DNA of 64,000 nucleotides from Bacillus weihaiensis (lineage in GTDB: Bacteria > Bacillota > Bacilli > Bacillales > Bacillaceae): the NCBI RefSeq assembly GCF_001889165.1, contig NZ_CP016020.1, forward strand, positions 3,260,501 through 3,324,500, written 5' to 3'. The translations under genes were made by a program, and so were the position numbers. Every line of letters begins with the position of its first letter. Positions within the stretch are counted from its first letter, which is position 1. The notes under the pieces were generated by a model, which was not told where the DNA came from, did no database searches, and saw nothing but the letters and a program-made list of their open reading frames with translations. Of this stretch, positions 9,144 to 16,813 are shown one piece after another.

Positions 9144-10121
9144 CTAAAACAATGAATTTCCATTAAGTTTTTTCACAATTTTATTTGCTGATAGTAACAG
9201 GATGAAGGCAATAATTGCTTTCATAAGGCCTACAGCTGTTGCATATGAGTATCTAGCATTTTGAATCCCCACTTGATACACATAAATATCAACTACATTA
9301 CTAGCGCTTTCATTTAGAGCATTACGTAAAATTAAAATTTGATCAAAGTTAGAATTTAACACACCACTTACAGCTAAAATGAAAAGTACCGCAATTGTCG
9401 GACGAATAGCTGGTAGTGTTACATTCCACATTTTTTGAAAACGATTCGCACCGTCAATTGTTGCCGCTTCATATAGCTCAGTTGATACACCCGCAATAGC
9501 AGCTAAATAAATAATGGCTGACCATCCAAGCTCTTTCCATATATCTGAAAGGATGACAATTCCCCAGAAGTACTGAGGATCAGCTAGAAAGTTCGTTCTT
9601 TCATCAATAAAGCCCATTCCCATTAAAATATCATTAATGATTCCAACATCAGCAAGCCATGTTGTTAAAATTCCTCCAAGTACCACCCAAGAAAGAAAGT
9701 GAGGTAAATAGGAAATGGTTTGAACCATTTTTTTGAATTTCATTGAAGTAAGCTCATTTAGTAATAAAGCAAAAATAATTGGGAGTGGAAACCCTATGAA
9801 TAGTTTTATCAAAGAGATTCCTAACGTATTTTTTAAAACTAACCAAAAATTTTCATCTTCTAAAAATTCAACAAAATGCATGAATCCTACCCAAGGAGCT
9901 TCTGCAATTGATTTAATAATGCTAAACTCCTTAAATGCTATAATTAACCCATACATTGGAATATAGTTAAATACGAACATCCAGATTACACCAAGTAAAG
10001 CCATCACTTGTAAGGATTTTTGTTGAGAAAGCTTTTTTAGATGACGCCTCATTTTCTCCTTTTTACTGATGGTGATTATTTGTGTATGTTTTTCTGCCTC
10101 TACTTTTGTGTCTATATCCAT
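9144..10121 (-). CDS. LplB-type carbohydrate ABC permease
   Basis: 325 residues; a 35-residue charged cytoplasmic N-terminus precedes six predicted transmembrane helices. The EAA loop is YEAATIDGANRFQKMWNVT then LPAIRP. FNYIPMYGLIIAFK near residue 50 is a hallmark of the LplB/YtcP family. It is the first gene of the importer operon, with GGAGGTGG seven bases before the ATG. The operon promoter should lie in 10122-10220, but I cannot name it with confidence. Confidence 0.92.
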   Translation of the reverse strand: MDIDTKVEAEKHTQIITISKKEKMRRHLKKLSQQKSLQVMALLGVIWMFVFNYIPMYGLIIAFKEFSIIKSIAEAPWVGFMHFVEFLEDENFWLVLKNTLGISLIKLFIGFPLPIIFALLLNELTSMKFKKMVQTISYLPHFLSWVVLGGILTTWLADVGIINDILMGMGFIDERTNFLADPQYFWGIVILSDIWKELGWSAIIYLAAIAGVSTELYEAATIDGANRFQKMWNVTLPAIRPTIAVLFILAVSGVLNSNFDQILILRNALNESASNVVDIYVYQVGIQNARYSYATAVGLMKAIIAFILLLSANKIVKKLNGNSLF

Positions 10122-10220
10122 GCTCTACCACCTCCACCCGGTAAGTTGCTCAATTGATTTGTATTTCTTAACCTAATAGTAGAAAATTTACGCATTCTAT
10201 GTAAGGGCTTTAATTTTGAT

Positions 10221-10373
10221 TTAGGGTGCAATTTTTTGGGTGAGAGGATCTGGACCGGGAAGTCTCTCGCTTCCAAAGAGTATGTGGCTGAGCAAGGAGA
10301 TGCAAAAGATGTGGAGAAAAATCTTACTAATTTATCAATAGAAGAACGATTAGTATCTTTTTACACGTCGTAA
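10221..10373 (+). pseudogene. Possible 3' remnant of an unidentified gene
   Basis: A plus-strand frame is open from about 10158 to a stop at 10371-10373. The last 50 codons read like real protein (GERIWTGKSLASKEY, then a Glu/Asp/Lys-rich helix ending LVSFYTS) and a good terminator follows 23 bp later. There is no ribosome site or plausible start upstream, so this looks like the tail of a truncated gene. I do not recognise the family. It could also be a chance open stretch. Confidence 0.35.
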
Positions 10374-10395
10374 CTAATAATAGGTATAGTAGAAG

Positions 10396-10434
10396 AACAA
10401 GGGCGTCCCATTGCGGTGCATCCCCTTGTTTTTT
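10396..10434 (+). terminator. Plus-strand terminator without an intact upstream gene
   Basis: 8-bp stem AACAAGGG/CCCTTGTT with a 19-nt loop and a TTTTTT tail. It follows the open-frame remnant above and has no other plus-strand gene to serve. Confidence 0.65.
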
Positions 10435-10517
10435 CACCATAGTCAAGGAGACGTAACTCCATTTCTAGCAATTAACAATAATATGCAATATGCACCAAAA
10501 GAATCGAAGGAAAAAAA

Positions 10518-10577
10518 TAAAAACCCGAATCATTAGGAGGATATTCAAGAAATATCACCTAATCATTCGGGTTTCCC
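10518..10577 (-). terminator. Long hairpin terminator; member of a dispersed repeat
   Basis: The arms AAACCCGAATCATTAGG and CCTAATCATTCGGGTTT pair with one mismatch, and the minus strand continues with TTTATTTTTTT. It lies 40 bp after the aldo/keto reductase stop. A close relative of the whole block, including the flanking TAATACATATGT, occurs at 40556-40640. Confidence 0.75.
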
Positions 10578-10615
10578 ATTGACTGTAATACATATGTCTC
10601 AGCCACTTTTCACAT

Positions 10616-11602
10616 TTATCCCCTTCTAAACTTCTCTATAAATCGTGAAGGGTATTCATTCGGAAGCTTACTCACTTCATCAAGCATCTTCCACTGCTCC
10701 TCAGGTAGACTCCAATCAGCACTGCCCATATTCTCTTCAAATTGGGCCATGCTCGTCGCTCCAAAGATTGGCGACGTAATTTCTTCCTTCTGTAAAAGCC
10801 AATTTAATGCAACTTGAGCTGGTGTTTTTCCTATTTCTTGAGCAACATCTTTTACAGCGTGTAAAATCTCAAAGTTTTTCTCAGTAGCACGGTTTTCCCA
10901 GCTAGATTCCCCTTTGCGGTTAGATAGTCTTCCACTAGTTGGCTTTTCATTCTTTTTATACTTGCCAGTTAGAAAACCTCCTCCAATCGGAGCCCAAGGA
11001 ATGACACCAACATTTTCTTCTTTACATAAAGGGAGGATTTCTCGGTCCATTTCACGATTAATTAAACTATATTGAGGCTGAATGGAAATAAAGCGTACCA
11101 TGTTATGAAAATCACTATAAGAGAGAGCTTTCATCATTTGCCAAGCTAAAAAGTTCGAGCACCCTATGTATCTCACTTTACCAGAAGACACTAAATCATC
11201 TAAAGTACGAAGTGTTTCTTCAATTGGCGTTAAATGGTCCCAAACATGGAGCTGATACAAGTCAAGATAATCAGTATTTAATCTCTTTAAGCTTTGGTCT
11301 ACTCCTTCCATAATGCGTCGACGGGAATACCCAAAGTCATTTGGATGTGGACCCACTTTCATTCGAACCTTCGTTGCAAGGACTACCTCAGATCGTCGTT
11401 CTTTTATTGCTTTACCAACGATTCTTTCTGATTCTCCTCCCACATACACATCTGCTGTATCGATAAAATTTCCACCTTGATCTAAAAACTGATGAATCAT
11501 CTTGATGGAGTCCTTCTCATCTACTTCCTTCCCAAACGTCATGGCACCTAAGCAAAGCTCAGAAACTAGTAATCCACTCTTACCCAATGTTTTATACTTC
11601 AT
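10616..11602 (-). CDS. Aldo/keto reductase, YrpG/IolS-like
   Basis: 328 residues, AKR superfamily, NAD(P)H-dependent carbonyl reduction. Tetrad residues are D48 and Y53 in NFIDTADVY, the lysine of LATKVRM and the histidine of YQLHVWD; the cofactor-phosphate segment near the C-terminus is SPIFGATSMAQFEEN. The ATG has GGTGGGAGAGAGAAG upstream. It is a single-gene unit between two terminators. Natural substrate unknown. It is not closely similar to the reductase at 1738-2733. Confidence 0.88.
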   Translation of the reverse strand: MKYKTLGKSGLLVSELCLGAMTFGKEVDEKDSIKMIHQFLDQGGNFIDTADVYVGGESERIVGKAIKERRSEVVLATKVRMKVGPHPNDFGYSRRRIMEGVDQSLKRLNTDYLDLYQLHVWDHLTPIEETLRTLDDLVSSGKVRYIGCSNFLAWQMMKALSYSDFHNMVRFISIQPQYSLINREMDREILPLCKEENVGVIPWAPIGGGFLTGKYKKNEKPTSGRLSNRKGESSWENRATEKNFEILHAVKDVAQEIGKTPAQVALNWLLQKEEITSPIFGATSMAQFEENMGSADWSLPEEQWKMLDEVSKLPNEYPSRFIEKFRRG

Positions 11603-11782
11603 CTTCTCTCTCCCACCTTAAAGTTGAATGTCTCCCTAACCTATTCGAGATGATTTTCTTATTTCCTTTTCGTGATTACTGTAAACTTTGTTGGTTTTTA
11701 AAAATGGTTATCAGCAAAGCCAGAACACCGTCCGAAATCCTTTTAAGTCCTCTTTTATAAAAGACTATTCTACAAAAGATGT

Positions 11783-11818
11783 AAAAAAACCCCATAATGC
11801 ACGTATCATCATGAGGTT
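11783..11818 (-). terminator. Terminator of the GntR-ABC operon
   Basis: Stem AACCTCAT/ATGGGGTT with one mismatch, then seven T on the minus strand, just after the stop at 11826. Confidence 0.7.
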
Positions 11819-11825
11819 CCTTCTT

Positions 11826-12554
11826 CTAATTTACGTAGATAATTGATTCAGACGGATCAATTATTTCTAGATCTTTCGGCACTTCTAAGTAAATCGCTCT
11901 TTCAGAGTGCACATTATCTATTGAATCATCCATGAAACTTATCATATTGTCTCCACCGCTAAATTGAGCAACCGGAAATTCCTTTGCAAACTTACTTATC
12001 GTAATTGAACTTGATTCAGGGTAATCAAAAACTAATTGATTTTCTACTAGTTTAAATTGATAAGCCTCCTCTTTATCTGTTAAATCGATAGAGCTAATAA
12101 CGGAACGAGTATAATATTCCGTTACTTCAATCGTCGAATCATTTGTCTCTTTCTTTTTTATGAGCACAAAGATTGATCCATACTCTTCATTCTTAGTTAT
12201 AGTCAGTTCTTTCTTGTCATAGGTAAGAATATCTTTCTCCCTTTTCAATACACCCCTTAAATGTTCATTAGCAAGATCCTTTCCATCTAATACTGCATTT
12301 ATTAGCGCACCACTCTGTTCTTGTAACTGATTGATCTCCTTAGGATCCATAACTATATCCTTAGTTTTTGCATGAAATGGTAGCATAAAGTAAACGATCG
12401 CTCCAGCAACTAAGAGAATAAGATACGTTCCAACTATCCATTTTACATTCATTCTTTGAAAAATAACCATATGACTCAAGCCTTTATTCAGACGAAATAT
12501 ACCAAATATAAAGAGAAGTAATAGAATGATTGGAAATAAGCTAAAGAACATCAT
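11826..12554 (-). CDS. Membrane-anchored protein of the YtrA-type ABC operon
   Basis: 242 residues, family not firmly recognised. Two transmembrane helices near the N-terminus (about 3-22 and 40-60) are followed by a 180-residue, probably extracytoplasmic domain rich in beta strands with no catalytic motif that I can see. Its start overlaps the stop of the permease gene by 4 bp, so it is translated with the exporter. By position it may be an accessory subunit of the ABC transporter, as in other ytr-like operons, but that is inference. Confidence 0.7.
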   Translation of the reverse strand: MMFFSLFPIILLLLFIFGIFRLNKGLSHMVIFQRMNVKWIVGTYLILLVAGAIVYFMLPFHAKTKDIVMDPKEINQLQEQSGALINAVLDGKDLANEHLRGVLKREKDILTYDKKELTITKNEEYGSIFVLIKKKETNDSTIEVTEYYTRSVISSIDLTDKEEAYQFKLVENQLVFDYPESSSITISKFAKEFPVAQFSGGDNMISFMDDSIDNVHSERAIYLEVPKDLEIIDPSESIIYVN

Positions 12555-13300
12555 CTTCTCACCTCCATTTTGTTAGAAAGGATAATAGACAACGTAAACA
12601 AAAGGCTCGTGGTGACTACTACCTTAAGAAAAAATAGAATCATTGAGCTTTCACTTCCAAAGAAGCTAATAGCTTGGATAATTGCTGTCGCTTCTCCATC
12701 TTCGTTTGCACCTATGATTAAATATCCAATAAATAATGCCGGTAAAATAATAGAAAACCATCTGCTAATTTGAGTCAACATGCCAATCAAATAACCTAGC
12801 GCTGCTAGTAAGAAGACATAGAGAATACAAGTAAAGACTCCAAGAAATAGCTCCTGAATATTCATGACATATCCATATGTCCTTCCTTCATTCATTATGA
12901 GGAACACCCCGATTTTTAATAGCATACTAGCAAGTATGGAAGTAGTACCGCCAATGACGCTGATTGCTCCTAAAAAGAGAACATTTGCTAGACTACTACT
13001 TAACCGATTGCTAACGAAAAGAAAGTCTTCATTCCGATAATTTTTCGTCGTTAACGTTATTGCACTTATGAAGCTCCATAACATCGTAAAAATAATAATA
13101 ATATCTCCTGTCAGTATACTGATTGTATAATCCATTCCATATGAAGCTGTTCCCATCGTTCCACTTCCATTTAATGAGAAGAATAACCCAATAGTTTGAA
13201 TGATAATAAGGGAGCTAAACACACTAAAGCTTGCAGAAAGCTTATACTTAAATTGCTTCTTCACAATGTCAAATAGCTTAGCCTCTGTTAAAAACATCAT
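12551..13300 (-). CDS. ABC transporter permease (ytr-like operon)
   Basis: About 249 residues with six predicted hydrophobic helices and no large soluble domain, as expected for an ABC-2-like permease paired with a separate ATPase. The start region reads TTG-ATG-ATG behind GGGAGGAA; I take the first ATG (13300), which overlaps the ATPase gene by 23 bp and implies translational coupling. Substrate unknown; GntR/YtrA-controlled systems in Firmicutes often answer cell-wall-active antibiotics (family knowledge). Confidence 0.8.
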   Translation of the reverse strand: MMFLTEAKLFDIVKKQFKYKLSASFSVFSSLIIIQTIGLFFSLNGSGTMGTASYGMDYTISILTGDIIIIFTMLWSFISAITLTTKNYRNEDFLFVSNRLSSSLANVLFLGAISVIGGTTSILASMLLKIGVFLIMNEGRTYGYVMNIQELFLGVFTCILYVFLLAALGYLIGMLTQISRWFSIILPALFIGYLIIGANEDGEATAIIQAISFFGSESSMILFFLKVVVTTSLLFTLSIILSNKMEVRR

Positions 13301-14180
13301 CAATTCCTCCCTTCGACTTGCTTGTTACATACGTACACACATCATCTGCTGACACAGGTGAAAGTTCAATCCCCTTAGCACGTGCATGGTCTTTTTCAGC
13401 AAGCGATAACTCGTTTTTTATCACGATATACTGCTGTGTCATCCCTATTTCCTTTTCATAGAGCACTTCATGGTTATCTTTAAACTCGGTAAGATCCGCT
13501 TCATCACCTGTTAGACCGATTGCATATTCCTTTAATTCGTCAATTGAAAGATGAAGACATTTCTCCCCATCCTTTATAAGTAATACTTCTTCTAATAGGT
13601 CTTCAATTTCATTCAAAAGATGACTAGACAAAATAATTGTTCTAGGATGTGCTAAATAATCCTTAAGCAAAGCCCGGTAAAAATCCTTGCGAACAGCTGA
13701 GTCCATTCCTGAGGTTGGTTCATCAAAAATGGTAAGTGGGCATCTTGCAGCAAGACCAATAATTGAATTAAATGTACTCTTCATCCCTTTAGACATTTGG
13801 TAATGCTTTTGTTTCGGATGAAATGAATAATAAGAGAATAGTCCATTTGCCAGACCTTCATCCCAGTTAGGATAAAAACTTGCTGCAGCTGATAAAATAT
13901 CTTTTAAATTTAAAGAGTATGGAAACGTCATATGTTCATCTATAAATATCCGATTGGCCGAAACAGTAAGATTATTAAATGGAGACTCATTAAACACACG
14001 CAATTCACCGCTTGTTTCACGTAATAGACCAGAAATCAGCTTTAAGATTGTTGTTTTACCAGCCCCATTGCGTCCAATTAATCCAACAATCTTTTCTTCT
14101 GATAGTGAAAAGGATACATTCTTCAAGGCATGCTTACTCCGATATTTTTTATTTAGATCCTTACATTCCACTACATTCAT
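13278..14180 (-). CDS. ABC transporter ATPase (YtrB-like)
   Basis: 300 residues. Walker A GLIGRNGAGKTT at about 33-44, a signature-region MSKGMKSTFNSIIGLAA in which LSGGQ is replaced, Walker B LTIFDEPTSGMD, and the switch histidine in ILSSHLLNEIED. The MSKGMK signature is typical of the YtrB/EcsA-like exporter branch. The chosen ATG (14180) has AAGGGGGATGTTTGAA ahead; a first ATG three codons upstream sits too close to that site. It begins just after the regulator gene ends. Confidence 0.88.
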   Translation of the reverse strand: MNVVECKDLNKKYRSKHALKNVSFSLSEEKIVGLIGRNGAGKTTILKLISGLLRETSGELRVFNESPFNNLTVSANRIFIDEHMTFPYSLNLKDILSAAASFYPNWDEGLANGLFSYYSFHPKQKHYQMSKGMKSTFNSIIGLAARCPLTIFDEPTSGMDSAVRKDFYRALLKDYLAHPRTIILSSHLLNEIEDLLEEVLLIKDGEKCLHLSIDELKEYAIGLTGDEADLTEFKDNHEVLYEKEIGMTQQYIVIKNELSLAEKDHARAKGIELSPVSADDVCTYVTSKSKGGIDDVFNRG

Positions 14181-14181
14181 T

Positions 14182-14565
14182 TCAAACATCCCCCTTACTC
14201 TTTCGATTTGATAATTGAATTAACTTGATTAATTCTTCCTCACTTACCCGTAGTCTGTTCGCTTCTTGGACAACATCTTCAATTAATTTCACTAACGTTT
14301 GCTCTTTCCTTTTCGTTAAAAGAATTTTTTCAGCATTATGTGAAACAAACATTCCCAGCCCCCGCCTTTTATATAAAATCCCATCCTCCACCAATAAACT
14401 CAAGCCCTTAGCTGCCGTAGCTGGATTAATCGTAAACATTTCAGCCAGCTGATATTGTGAATACATCTTTTCATCAGGCTGATGATTGCCCTTTAAAATC
14501 TCAGTCTCCAACCACTCGGCAATTTGTATATAAATTGGCTTCGTTGCATCTCCATTTAGGTTCAA
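14182..14565 (-). CDS. GntR-family repressor, YtrA subfamily
   Basis: 127 residues: an N-terminal GntR winged helix-turn-helix (PIYIQIAEWLETEILKG to LLVEDGILYKRRGLGMFV) and a short C-terminal helical dimer segment without an effector domain, which defines the YtrA subfamily. The start is a TTG at 14565 with GGAAGGAGG six bases upstream; the frame runs 26 codons further up but without a ribosome site. As first gene of the operon it most likely represses it through the palindrome at 14593-14618. Confidence 0.85.
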   Translation of the reverse strand: MNLNGDATKPIYIQIAEWLETEILKGNHQPDEKMYSQYQLAEMFTINPATAAKGLSLLVEDGILYKRRGLGMFVSHNAEKILLTKRKEQTLVKLIEDVVQEANRLRVSEEELIKLIQLSNRKSKGDV

Positions 14566-14592
14566 GGAGAAACCTCCTTCCCAATACAAATA

Positions 14593-14618
14593 TAGTACAT
14601 TACTGATGTAATGTACTA
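14593..14618. promoter_or_regulatory. Probable YtrA-type operator palindrome
   Basis: TAGTACATTAC, 4-bp centre, GTAATGTACTA: 11-bp perfect arms, 28 bp upstream of the TTG start. The size and position fit autoregulation by the GntR protein. Promoter boxes overlap this region but I cannot assign them uniquely. Confidence 0.6.
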
Positions 14619-14643
14619 TATAATATTTTCCAAATATTTTCAA

Positions 14644-15052
14644 GATATAAAAAGGAAAATGTCTGTTGAATTTTTAGTATCTTAATCAAAAGAAGTGGTG
14701 GGATTCGTAAAATCATCATTTTTCTTTAGAAGTGAATCGATTCAGGGTTAAAGTGAGAGGGATCCTAGCCGAAGTTGGGCATTTGAGGTTAAAATGCACC
14801 CTATTTAGGGGAGAGATTTAACGTATGTAGAGCCTTGGCCAGAAACTATTTTGGAGGCATCCGCATTCGGAGAAAAATAGACCATTCACATATCAAAATT
14901 TGGAGCACTATACTTCGGAAACGTCAAAAAAATGGAATATCCCTCTATATTTGAGGCATTTTTTGAAAAAAATCAGTCACTACCTAGTTTTAGTTTACGA
15001 TTAGATAAAATTATCCTCTCGAAATTCCTTTTAATCACGTTTTGATGGAGTC
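14644..15052. other. Intergenic, no gene seen
   Basis: About 410 bp between the GntR operon and the repeat array holding the insertion sequence. No open frame with a ribosome site, terminator or RNA is evident on either strand. Confidence 0.5.
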
Positions 15053-15058
15053 TATCCG

Positions 15059-15066
15059 CGATTATG
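15059..15066. repeat. Target site duplication, left copy
   Basis: CGATTATG directly left of the insertion sequence, identical to 16544-16551. Eight bases is the usual duplication length for IS256 elements. Confidence 0.85.
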
Positions 15067-15165
15067 GATAAAGTCCATATAATTGTGTAAAAAGAAAGGA
15101 GTCATTTTATTCCTTCTTGTCAACAATGTTTAACGACCAAGAAAAACATTGAAAAGGAGAATAAA

Positions 15166-16332
15166 ATGACTCAATTACAGTTTAGCCTAGATATGAATGT
15201 TTTAAAAGATTCAGTTATGAATTCTAATATTGATACTGTTATAAAGTCTGCAATAGTTTTAGTTTTAAATGAATTTATGGAAAAAGAAAGAGACGAATAT
15301 CTCCATGCATACCCTTATGAGCGTTCTGACGAACGTAGAGATTACCGTAATGGTTACTATGAACGTGATTTAACTATGAGTGTTGGCAAGATAAAACTCA
15401 AGGTCCCTCGAACACGTCATGGTGAATTTTCACCATCTGTATTTGAGAAGTATGCACGTTGTGATCAGGCTTTGGTCCTTTCTATGTTAGAGATGGTCAT
15501 TAATGGTGTATCTACTAGGAAAGTGACACATATTGTTGAACAACTCTGCGGTGAGAATATATCAAAATCATTTGTATCCTCACTTACTCAAAAATTAGAT
15601 CCAATCGTGAATGACTGGGCAAAGAGACCTTTAAACATAACTTACTACCCCTTTGTTTTTGTAGATGCTATGTATATAAAAGTTCGTGAACATCAACGAG
15701 TTGTCTCTAAAGCTGTCTATATTGCTACTGCTATTACAGATAAAAACAAACGTGAAATCCTAGGATTAAGTGTTGATCATACAGAAAGCTTTGAATCCTG
15801 GAGAAACTTTTTCCAACAACTGAAATCACGTGGTCTTCAATCTCCTAAGCTTGTAATTTCCGATGCTCATCAAGGTCTTCAGAAAGCTATCCAGCGTGAA
15901 TTTATTGGGACTTGTTGGCAAAGATGTAATGTCCATTTTAAGCGTAATATTTTTACCAAACTGCCAAAAAAAGATTCTACTGAGATAAAATTGATGATAA
16001 AACGTATTTTTGAAGCTGTCACAATTGAAGATATGAGAAACTTTAAAGAAGAGTTGATGGCTCAGTTTACTGACAATCATAAATATGAAAAAGCACTCGC
16101 TATCCTGGATGATGGTTTCGAAGATACCATACAATACATGAACTTTCCAGAACACATACGTTGCCATATCAGAAGTACTAATTCTCTTGAAAGATTGAAT
16201 CAAGAGGTACGTAGAAGAGAGCGAGTCATACGAGTTTTTCCAAATACACAATCTGCTTTTCGACTAGTTGGCGCAGTTCTTATGCATTACCAGGATTCTA
16301 TCTATTCTAAAAAGAAATCCTTAACAAAATAG
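15166..16332 (+). CDS. IS256-family (Mutator-type) DDE transposase
   Basis: 388 residues, full length. Catalytic acids fit D167 in FVFVDAMYIKV, D233 in VISDAHQGL and E342 in RSTNSLERLNQEVRRRE. CWQRC (250-254) followed by VHFKRN is the conserved segment after the second aspartate. The ATG has AAGGAG upstream. The frame is open and the element has clean target duplications, so it may still be active. It copies or moves the element through a circular intermediate (family knowledge). Confidence 0.95.
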   Translation: MTQLQFSLDMNVLKDSVMNSNIDTVIKSAIVLVLNEFMEKERDEYLHAYPYERSDERRDYRNGYYERDLTMSVGKIKLKVPRTRHGEFSPSVFEKYARCDQALVLSMLEMVINGVSTRKVTHIVEQLCGENISKSFVSSLTQKLDPIVNDWAKRPLNITYYPFVFVDAMYIKVREHQRVVSKAVYIATAITDKNKREILGLSVDHTESFESWRNFFQQLKSRGLQSPKLVISDAHQGLQKAIQREFIGTCWQRCNVHFKRNIFTKLPKKDSTEIKLMIKRIFEAVTIEDMRNFKEELMAQFTDNHKYEKALAILDDGFEDTIQYMNFPEHIRCHIRSTNSLERLNQEVRRRERVIRVFPNTQSAFRLVGAVLMHYQDSIYSKKKSLTK

Positions 16333-16369
16333 TTCCTTTTTCAGCATAGCTTCCAATTGTGGGAGGATC

Positions 16370-16427
16370 TCATATCCAGGAATAGCTGTCAAAGTGAGGA
16401 GCCTTTGACAGCTATTCCTGGATATGA
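16370..16427. repeat. 25-bp perfect inverted repeat inside the insertion sequence
   Basis: Arms 16370-16394 and 16403-16427 are exact complements with an 8-nt loop, 37 bp after the transposase stop. No T run follows, so it is not an ordinary terminator. Confidence 0.85.
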
Positions 16428-16543
16428 AGTGATTAACCCATGGAAGCATTGCTCGAAAAAAATGGGAGGTTAATAAAAGATTTAGAAGACGAAAGGTTGA
16501 AAAACATTGTTTAGAGTTTTTACACAATCGTTAGGACTTGACT

Positions 16544-16551
16544 CGATTATG
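16544..16551. repeat. Target site duplication, right copy
   Basis: CGATTATG, identical to 15059-15066. Confidence 0.85.
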
Positions 16552-16683
16552 GCGCTCTTATCCGCGATTTTCACCGGTCTATCCGCGATTATGGTGCTCT
16601 TATCCGCGATTTTCACCGGTCTATCCGCGATTATCGTACTCTTATCCGCGATTCGGAAAGATTCGACAATTATCCTCAATTTT

Positions 16684-16768
16684 AGCACGCCAGCTCCATC
16701 CTTTGCACACCCACTCCATCCCTCGCACACCACGCTCCAATCACCACGCACCACTCTCCAATTACAAA
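16684..16768. repeat. Degenerate C-rich 20-21 bp repeats
   Basis: About four loose copies of a unit resembling GCACACCACGCTCCATCC, directly following the 21-bp array. No coding potential seen. Confidence 0.5.
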
Positions 16769-16813
16769 CAAGCCAGTCCCTCCAAATGGAACATGAAGCA
16801 ACTGGCTCTAGCA

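Larger units (their letters stand above)
15067..16543 (+). mobile_element. IS256-family insertion sequence, complete
   Basis: 1477 bp. The left end begins GATAAAGTCCATATAATTGT, close to the IS256 terminal repeat as I remember it; the right end is its imperfect complement, sharing AAGTCC and ATTGTGTAAAAA with the left. It is flanked by the 8-bp duplication CGATTATG. One intact transposase gene is inside. The non-coding right part (211 bp) is longer than I expect for the family and contains a 25-bp hairpin (16370-16427). Confidence 0.88.
15053..16660. repeat. 21-bp tandem repeat array, split by the insertion sequence
   Basis: The core TATCCGCGATT begins at 15053 (left of the insertion) and at 16559, 16580, 16601, 16622 and 16643 (right), always 21 bp apart. 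Two unit types alternate, one continuing ATGGTGCTCT and the other TTCACCGGTC. Removing the insertion plus one target copy (15067-16551) places the left and right units exactly 21 bp apart. On the minus strand the array reads as heptapeptides such as IADKSTI and IADRPVK, but no credible gene contains it. Confidence 0.85.
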
